A stretch of DNA of 64,000 bases, taken from Chiayiivirga flava (GTDB taxonomy: Bacteria > Pseudomonadota > Gammaproteobacteria > Xanthomonadales > Xanthomonadaceae). The position numbers and the translations under genes were made by a program. The stretch lies in NCBI RefSeq assembly GCF_014202825.1, contig NZ_JACHHP010000006.1, positions 176,260 to 240,259 on the forward strand, read 5' to 3'. Below, piece after piece: positions 21,635 through 31,300 of this stretch. Positions within the stretch are counted from its first letter, which is position 1; each line of letters begins with the position of its first letter. The notes under the pieces were generated by a model that was given only the letters and a program-made list of their open reading frames with translations, was not told where the DNA came from and did not search any database.

Positions 21635-24616
21635 ATGTCGGTCTCGACTGCCCGCGCGTTCCGCGCGGCGAGTGCGGTGTTGTGTTGCCTGGGATTTGCC
21701 TCGCTCGCAGTGGCGTCCGGCGCCGACGGACGCGCGCTGTGGCGTGAATCCGCCGCCGGCGGCGAAAAATCCGCGGCGCAGGCGCGCAGTTTCGAGCTGG
21801 ATCTCGACGGATTTTCCGCGCTCGCGGCCAAACGTGCCGGACCGGTGGCCTTGCCGCTGGCCGGCGGCGGATTCGCGTCGTTCGACCTCGAGGACGCCGG
21901 CACCCTGGATCCGGCGCTCGCACAGCGCTATCCGCAGCTGCGCAGCCTGCGCGGACGCGACGCGTTCGGGCGTCGTCTGCGCCTGGACATTTCGCCTGCC
22001 GGCGTCAACGCGATGATCTTCGCCGACGACGGCGTGCAGGTGATCCGCCCGCACGGCAAGCGCGGGCAGCACGAGAGTTTCGCGCGCAAGGATGTCGCCG
22101 GTGCGCGCGCGGCCGACCGTTGCGAAACGGATGCGGAACCGGCGCCGCTCGCCGCCGCGCTCGACGCGCTCACGCCGCCCGCCGCCAAGAACGGCGACAC
22201 GGGCGGCGTGCGCCGCACCTACCGCCTCGCGCTCGCCGCCACCGGCGAGTACACCGCGGCGGTGTGCGCGCCGGCCGCGCCGGACACGGCCTGCGGTCTG
22301 GCGGCGATGGTCGCGAGCATCAACCGCGTCAACGAGATCTATGAGACCGACCTCGCCGTGCGGCTCGTGCTCGTGGCCGACAACGACCAGCTTGTCTACA
22401 CCGACGCCGCGACCGATCCGTACACCAACGGCAACGCCGCGGCGCTGCTCGACGAAAACCAGCTCAACCTCACCAACACGCTCGGCAACGGCGCCTACGA
22501 CATCGGCCACGTGTTCGGCACCGGCAATGTCGGCCGCGCCAGCATCGGCGTCACCTGCAAGACCGGCAGCAAGGCGCGCGGCGCCACCGGCCGCGCGAAT
22601 CCGCAGGGCGACCCGTTCGACGTGGACTTCGTCGCGCACGAGATCGGCCACCAGTTCCACGCCAACCATACGTTCAACGGCAGCTCCGGCAGCTGCGGCG
22701 GCAGCAACCGGGTGGCGTCGTCTGCCTTCGAACCGGGCAGCGGCAGCAGCATCATGGGCTATGCCGGCCTCTGCGGCGCGCAGAACCTGCAGGCGCATTC
22801 GGATCCGTACTTCCACGCCCACAGCCTGGCGGAAATGCAGGCCGAGATCGCCGCCGACACCTGCGATGCCGAACTGCCGGCCGACAACAAGGCGGCCCTG
22901 GTCGACACGCTGCCCGAGCACACGATTCCCGCCCGCACGCCGTTCGCGCTGCGCGCGAGCGCGAGCGACGCCGATGGCGACGCGCTCACCTACGCGTGGG
23001 AGCAGCTCGACCTCGGCCCCGTGCAGGACGGCGCCCAGCCCGACGCGACCGCGACCGACGGTCCGTTGCTGCGTTCCTGGCCGCCGACGCCGGACCCGGA
23101 GCGCATGGTGCCCAACCTCGCCACGCTGCTCGGCGCGCCGCCCGCGAAGGGCGAGGTGCTGCCGCAGGCGACGCGCACGCTCGCGTTCCGCGCCAGCGTG
23201 CGCGACAACCATCCCGGCGGCGGCAGCGTGAACCACGCCGACACCACCGTGCACGTGGTCGACACCGGCGCGGCCTTCGCGATCCTCGCGCCGAACGCGC
23301 CCGACACCGCATGGACCTGCGGCCGCGACGAAATCGTGCACTGGGACGTGGCCGGCACCGCGCAGGCGCCGATCGCGTGCGCCGCCGTCGACGTGCTGCT
23401 GTCGACCGACGGCGGCGTCGCCTTCGATCGCGTGCTCGCGAGCGGCGTGCCCAACAGCGGCAGCGCGGTGCTGCGCGTGCCGTTTGCGCCGGGCGCGAAC
23501 GCGCGCCTGCAGGTGCGTTGCAGCGACAACATCTTCTTCGCCATCAACGCGGCCGACTTCACCATTGCCGACGCCGGCGCGGTCGCTGCCGACGACGGCC
23601 TCACCACGGCGCCCGAGGATGTCGAGCGCACCATCGCCACCGCCGCTCTGCTGGGCAACGACAGCGGCGGCGGCGCGCTGCACGTCATCGGCGTCTCCAA
23701 TGCGGTCGGCGGCAGTGCATCGCTGGTGGATGGCGCGATCACGTTCGTGCCGCAGGCCGATCGCGTCGGCGAAGTCGGCTTCGACTACCGCATCGCGGAC
23801 AGCTGCGAACGCCCGCAGCCGACCGGCGCCACCGGGCGCGTGCGCTTCGACCTCGCGCCGGTCAACGATCCGCCCGTGCTCGCCCCGCTGCGGGATCTCA
23901 ACGTGGCCGCGCAGAAGGGCGCGTCCGGCGCGATCCAGCATTTCGCGGCGGTCGACCATTTCGGCGCCGCGGACGAGGCCGGGCAGCACGTACAGGGATA
24001 CCTGGTCAGCGTGCCCGACGACGGCGACGGCGTCGTGACCGACGTTTCGATCGATCCCGACGGCACGCTGCGCGCAACCCTCGGCGGCGTGACGGGCACG
24101 GCCACCGTGGCCGTGCGGGTGCGCGACGACGGCGGCACCGCCGGCGGCGGCAGCGACACCTCGGCCGAGCGCAGCTTCACCATCACGGCCAGCGACCATG
24201 CCGACATCGCTGTCGACATCGAAGCGACGACGCCCACGGTGGTGATCGGCGACAGCGTGCATTACATCGTGACGCTCGAAAACACCGGCGACACCGGCAT
24301 CGCCGGCACGCACCTGCAGCAGTCGATGCCCGAAGGCGTCGCCCTCGTGCACTGGACCTGCACTGCCGACGACGCCACGTGTCCGGCGCCCGCCGGCACC
24401 GGCGCGCTCGATCTGCTGCTGCCGCTCCGTGCGGGCGGGCGCCTCACCTTCGTCGTCTCGGCCGTGGTGCAGTCCGGCGCCGCCGCCGTGCTGCACACGG
24501 GTGTGGAAGCGAGTGTCGAGCATGACGATGGCACTGCGGTCGTGCAGCAGAGCGACGCCACACAGACGGCGGTGGTGCGTCGCGACGTGTTCGCCGACGG
24601 CATGGAATCGGACTGA
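21635..24616 (+). CDS. Secreted metzincin-type protease, copy 2, with FADGME tail
   Basis: A 993-residue paralogue of the preceding gene with the same domain order. A signal peptide ends near residue 30 (SLAVASG). The zinc site is H335-E-I-G-H339 and H345 in HEIGHQFHANH, with a Met-turn in SSIMGYAG. The DUF11-like segment is IAVDIEATTPTVVIGDSVHY, and the chain ends RRDVFADGMESD. Long identical stretches such as SPAGINAMIFADDGVQVIRP-like blocks show recent tandem duplication. AGGGG before the ATG at 21635 fixes the start rather than TTG 21629. Confidence 0.9.
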   Translation: MSVSTARAFRAASAVLCCLGFASLAVASGADGRALWRESAAGGEKSAAQARSFELDLDGFSALAAKRAGPVALPLAGGGFASFDLEDAGTLDPALAQRYPQLRSLRGRDAFGRRLRLDISPAGVNAMIFADDGVQVIRPHGKRGQHESFARKDVAGARAADRCETDAEPAPLAAALDALTPPAAKNGDTGGVRRTYRLALAATGEYTAAVCAPAAPDTACGLAAMVASINRVNEIYETDLAVRLVLVADNDQLVYTDAATDPYTNGNAAALLDENQLNLTNTLGNGAYDIGHVFGTGNVGRASIGVTCKTGSKARGATGRANPQGDPFDVDFVAHEIGHQFHANHTFNGSSGSCGGSNRVASSAFEPGSGSSIMGYAGLCGAQNLQAHSDPYFHAHSLAEMQAEIAADTCDAELPADNKAALVDTLPEHTIPARTPFALRASASDADGDALTYAWEQLDLGPVQDGAQPDATATDGPLLRSWPPTPDPERMVPNLATLLGAPPAKGEVLPQATRTLAFRASVRDNHPGGGSVNHADTTVHVVDTGAAFAILAPNAPDTAWTCGRDEIVHWDVAGTAQAPIACAAVDVLLSTDGGVAFDRVLASGVPNSGSAVLRVPFAPGANARLQVRCSDNIFFAINAADFTIADAGAVAADDGLTTAPEDVERTIATAALLGNDSGGGALHVIGVSNAVGGSASLVDGAITFVPQADRVGEVGFDYRIADSCERPQPTGATGRVRFDLAPVNDPPVLAPLRDLNVAAQKGASGAIQHFAAVDHFGAADEAGQHVQGYLVSVPDDGDGVVTDVSIDPDGTLRATLGGVTGTATVAVRVRDDGGTAGGGSDTSAERSFTITASDHADIAVDIEATTPTVVIGDSVHYIVTLENTGDTGIAGTHLQQSMPEGVALVHWTCTADDATCPAPAGTGALDLLLPLRAGGRLTFVVSAVVQSGAAAVLHTGVEASVEHDDGTAVVQQSDATQTAVVRRDVFADGMESD

Positions 24617-24713
24617 CGCGCGCTGGGCGCATGGCGGCCGCGTAGAATCGGTGCCTGTCCCTCCGTTCCCAGTCGTCGATGCCGGCCGCGCCGGCCCGCG
24701 AGGAGTCCGCCGC

Positions 24714-25481
24714 ATGCCGCCGCTGCTCGACCGTGCCCAGACCCTGTTCGTCGTGCTCGCGGGGTTCTTCATCGCGAACGCGATCCTGGCCGAATTCATC
24801 GGCGTCAAGATCTTCGCGCTGGAGGACACGCTCGGCCTGCAGCCGTTCGAATGGAACCTGTTCGGCCAGAGCGGGTCGCTGAGCTTCACCGCCGGCACGC
24901 TGCTGTGGCCGGTGGTGTTCGTGATGACCGACATCATCAACGAATACTTCGGCCGGCGCGGGGTGCGTTTCATCTCATGGCTGACGGTGGCGCTGATCGT
25001 CTACGGTTTTTTCTTCGCGTATCTCGCCATCGCCGTGGCGCCGGCCGGCTGGTGGGTGACCGTGGCGCAGGGGCAGGGCGTGCCGGATTACCAGGCGGCG
25101 TTCGCGGCGGTCTTCGGGCAGGGGCTGTGGACGATCGGTGGATCGGTCACGGCCTTCCTCGTCGGGCAGCTCATCGACGTGAGCGTGTTCCACCGCATCC
25201 GTCACGCCACCGGCGAGCGCCACATCTGGCTGCGCGCGACGGCCTCGACCGCGGTGTCGCAGTTGGTCGACAGTTTCGTCGTGCTCTACATCGCCTTCGT
25301 GCTGGGGCCGCAGCAGTGGCCGACGTCGCTGTTCCTGGCCGTGGGCACGGTCAATTATCTGTACAAGATGTCCGCGGCGGTGGCGCTGATCCCGGCGCTG
25401 TACCTGCTGCGTGCAGGCATCCGGCGCTATCTCGGCGCCGAGCGCGCGGCGCAGCTGAAGGCGCACGCGGCGGCGAGCTGA
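24714..25481 (+). CDS. Queuosine precursor transporter (VUT/YhhQ family)
   Basis: A 255-residue inner-membrane protein with about six or seven helices. NAILAEFIGVKIF, the FVMTDIINEYFGRRGVRF block and TAVSQLVDSFVVLYIAF are hallmarks of the VUT/YhhQ family, which imports queuine or preQ1 for tRNA modification. AGGAG at 24701-24705 supports the ATG at 24714. The TGA overlaps the ATG of the next gene (TGATG), so the two are translationally coupled. Confidence 0.92.
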   Translation: MPPLLDRAQTLFVVLAGFFIANAILAEFIGVKIFALEDTLGLQPFEWNLFGQSGSLSFTAGTLLWPVVFVMTDIINEYFGRRGVRFISWLTVALIVYGFFFAYLAIAVAPAGWWVTVAQGQGVPDYQAAFAAVFGQGLWTIGGSVTAFLVGQLIDVSVFHRIRHATGERHIWLRATASTAVSQLVDSFVVLYIAFVLGPQQWPTSLFLAVGTVNYLYKMSAAVALIPALYLLRAGIRRYLGAERAAQLKAHAAAS

Positions 25482-26083
25482 TGGTCGCGTTGCTGCTCGC
25501 CGCCTCGTGGTGGCTGCTGTACCACCCGGAGTACGGTCGCGACGTGCGCACGTTCGGAAGCATCTTCGCGCATGCGATGTTCGACGAACTGCGCGGCGCG
25601 CCGGGCACCGCTGCGCTCGCGCGCAGCGCGCGGTTCGACGACGGCGACGTCGCGTTCGATTATCCCGCCGTGCTGCGCGCACGCGCCGACGATGACGACA
25701 CCGATCCGCGCGGCTGGGATTTCGACTACGGCATGTTTTCGCTGCGCCTCGGCGCGCCCGGCGAACTCGACGCCGAGACCTATCTGTCGCTCCTCGCCGA
25801 CACATTCGCCGACGGCAGCCGCATCGATGCCGAAGGGCCGATGCCCGGACGCACGGCCGTGGTGTGCGGGAAGGAGCAGGTGGCAACGCGCATCCGCGTG
25901 CGGATGATGGGCAGCTGGTCGGCGATGGAAGGATTCGACGTGCCGACCGGCGACGGGCAGACCCGCATGCTGATCTTCGACGACGAAGAGGCCGGCAGTC
26001 TGGAGACCCAACTCGCGCATGCAACGTACGCGCGCGTGCTCGGCACGCTGCGCTGCGCCGCGGGAAGCGCTCCGGCGGACTGA
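25481..26083 (+). CDS. Unknown protein coupled to the queuosine-precursor transporter
   Basis: A 200-residue protein whose ATG overlaps the stop of the transporter gene. The first 12-14 residues (MVALLLAASWWLLYH) form a signal anchor or uncleaved signal, and the rest is soluble and acidic (ARADDDDTDPRGWDFDYG). I see no catalytic motif and do not recognise the family. Coupling to the transporter may be no more than operon packing. Confidence 0.75.
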   Translation: MVALLLAASWWLLYHPEYGRDVRTFGSIFAHAMFDELRGAPGTAALARSARFDDGDVAFDYPAVLRARADDDDTDPRGWDFDYGMFSLRLGAPGELDAETYLSLLADTFADGSRIDAEGPMPGRTAVVCGKEQVATRIRVRMMGSWSAMEGFDVPTGDGQTRMLIFDDEEAGSLETQLAHATYARVLGTLRCAAGSAPAD

Positions 26084-26179
26084 CGCGGCGGCGCGACGGC
26101 GCGGGTGTTGTCGCAAATGCCGCCGCAGTGCGTATGGATCGGTGACGTCCACCTCCGGACCCACCGACAGGATCGCACC

Positions 26180-28003
26180 ATGACCCGCCTCGTCTTCGTT
26201 CGTCTGTTGCTGCCGCTTGCCGCGCTCTGCCTTCCGTTCCCGCTGCACGCGGGCATCGCGCTGCCGCCCGTCGTGCTCACCGTCGGCAACACCGGCAATT
26301 GCGACCACAACACCATCCAGGACGCGATCGACGCCGCGCCCGCATCCGGCAGCGCGGTGATCCGCATTTCCAACAATGTCGCGCACAGCAACCAGGCGCT
26401 GACCATCGTCGACAGGAACATCGAGCTGCGCGGCGGCTACCCCGGCTGCGATCTCGCACCGGCCGATCCGGATGCGCGCACCACGCTCCGCGGCAGTGGC
26501 GGCAGCAGCGTGGTGTTGATCGATGCGTCCGGCGATCCGCGCACCGTCATCCTGCGCAACCTCGTCATCCGCGACGGCGGTTCGAGCGATCCGCTCACCG
26601 AATACGGCGGCGGCGTGCGCGTCAACGGGCTGGCGCAGGTCGAGATCCGCAACAGCCACATCGCCGACAACGAAAGCCACGAAGGCGGCGGCATCGCGAT
26701 TTCCGGCATCGAGGCGCAACTGCTGCTCGACGACGGCGCCATCGTCGGCGCCGTCGACGGTCTCGCCGGCAACCGCGCCGTGCCCAACGGCATCGCCAGC
26801 GTGCTCGGCGGCGGCATCGCCTGCCGCAATGCGACCGTCGAACTGCGCGACGCGCGCGTGCGCAACAACACCTCCGCCGGCGACGGCGGCGGCCTGTACG
26901 CCAGTGCCTGCACGCTGCTGATCGAGCCGCGTCCGGACTACGTCGAGGGCAGCAACGGCGCCAACGGCTTCGCGACGTTTTTCCAGAATCATGCCGACAT
27001 CAACGGCGGTGCGATCCGCGCCCACAACGGCCTGGTGTTCTGGCGTTCGTCCGAACCCGGCGGGCACTTCGGCGGACGCGCGTCCGGCAACACCGCCGAC
27101 AATTCCGGCGGCGCGCTGCACCTCACCGGCCCGGCGATGCAGTTCGTCGCCGACTGGGTGCGGCTGGAAGCCAACGACGCACCCAACGCGGGCGGCGCCG
27201 TGTACCTGGACGACGACGCGCGCTTCAGCCTGCGCGGCACGGCAGGCATGCGCTGCGACTACGCCACGTGTCCCGGCATCGTCGAGTCGAATTTCGATCC
27301 ACCTTCGAGCAGTGCCGGCGGCGGTGCGATCTACGCGGTCGGCGGGTCCGATGTCTCGCTCTCGCGGGCGCTGCTGGCCAACAACATCGGTCTGTCGGGA
27401 TCGGCCGTGCTGGCCTCCGGCGAAGGCACGCGCCTGACCCTGCGCCACGTACTGGTGCATCGCAACTTCCTTGCGCAGGACGACAGCCTGGATTCGCCCA
27501 TCGACCTGCTCGGCGGCGCGGACGGCACGCTCATCCACGTCACGATGAGCACCAACGTGCGCGTGGATTCCGACACGCTGTACGCGCCCGTAGCATCGAG
27601 CGTGCTCGTGAGCGGTGCAGGATCGAGCGCGCTGCTCTTCAACAGCATCTTCACCGACGACGGCGTGCAGACCGTACGCACGCTCAACGGCGGCGCGGCG
27701 ACGGGCTCATGCCTGCTCAGCCACGAAAGCGCGAGCGTCTCGGGCGTGACGATCGGCGATCCGCAGTATGTCGATCCGCTCGGCAGCGCGCCTGATTTCA
27801 CGCCAGGCCCGACGTCGCCGGCGCTCGATCGCTGCGAAACCGCCGAAACCTTCCCGATGGCGCCGCTGCCTGACTTCACCGGACGCACGCGACCGATTGA
27901 CCTGCCGCCGTCGTTCGACGGCGACGCGAGCTTCGACATGGGTGCGATCGAACGGCAGCGCGAGGTGCTGTTTGCCGACGGCTTCGAGCTGCCGATGTTC
28001 TGA
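26180..28003 (+). CDS. Secreted right-handed beta-helix protein with FADGFE tail
   Basis: A 607-residue secreted protein. After the signal peptide (MTRLVFVRLLLPLAALCLPFPLHA) come short repeats typical of parallel beta-helix (pectate-lyase-like or choice-of-anchor) proteins: TIQDAIDAAPASGSAVI, GGGVRVNGLAQVEIRNSHIADN, GGGIACRNATVELRDARVRNN, GGAIRAHNG and GGALHLTG. No catalytic triad is visible. The C-terminus EVLFADGFELPMF carries the same terminal motif as the two proteases upstream. ATG 26180 follows a weak ribosome site (ACAGGATCG). Confidence 0.88.
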   Translation: MTRLVFVRLLLPLAALCLPFPLHAGIALPPVVLTVGNTGNCDHNTIQDAIDAAPASGSAVIRISNNVAHSNQALTIVDRNIELRGGYPGCDLAPADPDARTTLRGSGGSSVVLIDASGDPRTVILRNLVIRDGGSSDPLTEYGGGVRVNGLAQVEIRNSHIADNESHEGGGIAISGIEAQLLLDDGAIVGAVDGLAGNRAVPNGIASVLGGGIACRNATVELRDARVRNNTSAGDGGGLYASACTLLIEPRPDYVEGSNGANGFATFFQNHADINGGAIRAHNGLVFWRSSEPGGHFGGRASGNTADNSGGALHLTGPAMQFVADWVRLEANDAPNAGGAVYLDDDARFSLRGTAGMRCDYATCPGIVESNFDPPSSSAGGGAIYAVGGSDVSLSRALLANNIGLSGSAVLASGEGTRLTLRHVLVHRNFLAQDDSLDSPIDLLGGADGTLIHVTMSTNVRVDSDTLYAPVASSVLVSGAGSSALLFNSIFTDDGVQTVRTLNGGAATGSCLLSHESASVSGVTIGDPQYVDPLGSAPDFTPGPTSPALDRCETAETFPMAPLPDFTGRTRPIDLPPSFDGDASFDMGAIERQREVLFADGFELPMF

Positions 28004-28398
28004 CGCGAAAGCGCGCGAGGCGGGAAGGTCCTCCGCGATGCCGCACGTCGGCGCGCGATGTCGCGCAGTGCCGGGTCGACGAACGGTCGGCCTGCAGCGC
28101 GGGATCGCGCGTGTTGATGCAAATCGCGGATTCGCCTGACAAGAGAATCGGTTGTGCTTGCAATCGATATCGATTCCTTCACCGACATCGCAACACGCCT
28201 CCGATCGTCGGAAACCCTTTGACGCCATTGCGTGCGCTGCCGAGTCTGCGCGCAAGGCAGCGCGCGGTTTTCGCAGGGGCGAATGCGCGGAACGCCGAGG
28301 GGAAACGTCGCCGCCGAGGTCGAAGCTGACCGCGCGGCGACACGGTGTCGTTGCGCCGGGTGCTTGCGCGCCACGGCAGGCGGGAAGGGAAGGAACCG
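28004..28398. promoter_or_regulatory. 395-base leader ahead of the RHS gene
   Basis: No gene is supported here. The stretch around 28100-28200 is less GC-rich and contains the palindrome ATCGATATCGAT near 28166. GGGAAGGAACC just before 28399 is a good ribosome site. A promoter for the RHS gene is likely in this space, but I cannot fix -35/-10 boxes. Confidence 0.4.
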
Positions 28399-31300
28399 AT
28401 GGATCGTGTCGAAGGATCGATGCAGCGTGCGCGCTGCGCCCGTGCCGTGCGCACGTTGATTGCGGCCGCGGTGTTGCTGGCGGGCACGGCATTCCTCCGG
28501 CCCGCCGCGGCCGATGTGCTGCCGCCGCCGGCCTCGGTCTGCGCCGACCAGGCGACGCCGGATCTTCCCGGCTCCACGCCCACGCAGCCGGGCACGTGGT
28601 GGAATCCGCAACGCTACGGCACCAGCTGGGCGTTGATGTACCAGGACAACGACACCGAACTGACCGTGGTCTGGTACACCTACGACGCCGCCGGCCGGCC
28701 GGTGTGGCTGCTGGCCGGCCCGGCGCCCGTCATCTCGGGGGTGAAGTGGAGCGCGCCGCTGCGGCGTCAGTCGTGGAACTGGGGCAGCAATGCACTCGGC
28801 AGCGAGAGCAAGGTCGGCTCGGTCGCGATCAGCTTCATCGACGGCGAGCCCACGCGTGCGGCGCTGCGTTGGCAGTGGTCCGGCGTCGACGGCGTGGCAC
28901 GCGACGAATGCATCCATGATTTCGCCCGCCCCGGGCCGTTGAACGCGGTCAACACCGCCTTCAACGGGTTCTGGTTCGAGCCGACGCTGTCGGGGTACGG
29001 GTTGAGCCTGCAGATGCAGGTCAACACCGATGTGGATCCCACCACGTACAGCGAAGTCTTCGGCCTCACGCTGTACGACGACGGCGGCAGCCCGGTGTGG
29101 CTCATGGGCACGGCGCCGTCGCTGCCCAATGCACCGCCGCTGAACCAGGCGCGCGCGCTCACCCTGGACTATGTACGCGCCGGTGCCGGCTATCCGAACA
29201 AGGTCCCGACCACGGACTGCACCGCCGCTGCGGGCAACTGCTTCGTCGTGCACCCGGCGGTCGGCAACTTCACGCGCACGATCACCTCGGCGGTCGCCGG
29301 TACCGCCACACTGTCGGTCAGTGCCGACGCCGTCGGCACCAACGCCTTGCCCGGCGGCTTTCCGCTGGTGACGAAATTCGACCGCCCGCCCGGTGGCGCC
29401 GGCACGGTGGCGATCGCCAAGGCGACCGCGGCCACGCAGGTGCTGGTGGACCGTACCGTGTGCGAGGTTCCGCTCGGCGAAACCACGTGCAACGTCACGG
29501 TCAACTGGGCGGTGCATCCCAATCTGGCATCGGTGAGCCTGTATCGGGTCGATCTGCTCACCCAGGCGGCCACGTTGCTGTCGACGGCCAAGTCCGGCGA
29601 ACTGGTACAGGCACTCGCCGCCGGCACGCGCGTGCAGTACGAGCTGCGCCAGAACGGCGTGCCCGCTCCGCTGCACAAGACACCCGAAGTCAAGGCCGTC
29701 GCGCCGGTCGATCCGCTCGCCAACGTGCCCGATGCCGCGCTCACGCCGCAGGCCACGCTCGACGCGCGCCTGGGCACGCACGACCCCGGCATCGGCACGC
29801 TCGCCGGCAGCGCATCGACCGACGGTGGCGCCGCCGCCTACCGCGTGCCGATCGTGCTGCCGCCGGGACGGCGCGGCATGGCGCCCGACCTCGCGCTGAG
29901 CTACGACAGCCGCGCCGGCAACGGTGCGGCGGGCATGGGCTGGTCGCTCGACGGGACATCGAGCATCGCGCGCTGTCCGCAGACCGTGGCACAGGACGGC
30001 CGTGCACGTGCGGTGACCTTTGCATGGAACGAGGACAGGCTGTGCCTGGACGGCCAGCGCCTGATCGCGATCAGCGGCGCGTACGGCGCGCGCAACACGG
30101 TGTACGCCACCGAGATCGACAGCTTCGTGCGCATCCTGCAGCGTGGCGGTTCGCTCGACGAGCCCGGCGTGTTCTTCGAGGCGCGGCAGAAGGACGGCGA
30201 GGTGTGGTGGTACGGCGGCGTCGACCTCGACGGCCACTGCGCCACGGTCAACTGCACCGCCGACACCGGCACGGGCACCTCGCAGCCGCGCCAGCAGCCG
30301 ACCCTGCCCAACGGCGGCGCGCAACCGTTGGCGCTTGCGTGGCCGATCGAACGGCGCGTCGACACGCGCGGCAACGTCGTGCGCTACGTCTACGCCACGT
30401 TCGGTGCCGGCGAACTGCTGCTCACCGACGTGTTCTACACCGGTCGGCAGACCACGGCGCCGAAGGCGAGCGCGGACGGCGACCGTCGCGTCCGCATCGC
30501 CTGGCAGCTGCGCCCCGTGGGCGCCGGGCGCAACGACGTGGCCACCACCTATCTCGCCGGCCTGATGCTGCGGCAGACACAGCGCCTGGCGTCGATCACC
30601 ACCTACGTCGGCAGCCAGCCGGTGCGCGACTACACCGCGACCTATCCAGACCAGCAACGGCAGCGGTCGCAGCCTCCTGCTGCAGTTGCGCGAGTGCGCC
30701 TACCGCAGCGCGAACGCGAAGGACTGCAAGCCCGGAACGCAGTTCGCGTGGGATGCAGGCGCCGCGTCGTACCAGCTGCGTGCCGATGCCCGCGTCAACG
30801 CGATCGCGGACGAGCCGTTTTCCGATATGGACGGCGATTTCTCGACCTCGGTGCGGTTCCAGGCGGTCGGCGACTTCAACGGCGACGGCAGCCGCGAGCT
30901 GCTGTGGAAGGGGCCGTCCGGCGGCCAGACGCCGGTGCCGGAGCAGCGCCTGGTGTCGCTGCGTCCGGATCGCTCCGTCGCGTGGTCGCTCACGATTCCC
31001 GCCGAACAGGTCGGCAGCTACGGCGGGCAGCACACCGATTTCACCGGCCGCGCCGATTTCGACCTGGACGGCCGTGCCGACCTGATCACGCTGCCCAAGC
31101 CGGCGCCCGACAGCAGCACCCGCAAGATCGTGCTGCAGCACTGGCACGGAGCGCAGTCGGCCGCGTCGTTCGCATCGGCGTTCACCGTGTCGCGCGACAC
31201 CGGCATCGTCGTCGACGATCTGCGTTCGATCGTCTTCACCGGCGACATGAACGGCGACGGCCGCCCCGACATCGTCACCGAACGCTACACGCCCGACGGC

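Noticed and set aside
21047..24973. A 1308-residue antisense frame over protease copy 2
   Set aside because: It is Arg/His/Gly-rich shadow translation opposite a well-supported gene with a complete zinc site and signal peptide.
28345..28398. Earlier TTG start for the RHS gene
   Set aside because: The ATG at 28399 has a good GGAAGGAA site and starts directly before the signal peptide, whereas the TTG adds Arg-rich residues.
30643..30655. Programmed ribosomal frameshift in the RHS gene
   Set aside because: There is no slippery heptamer, homopolymer run or downstream pseudoknot visible; an error or mutation is more likely.
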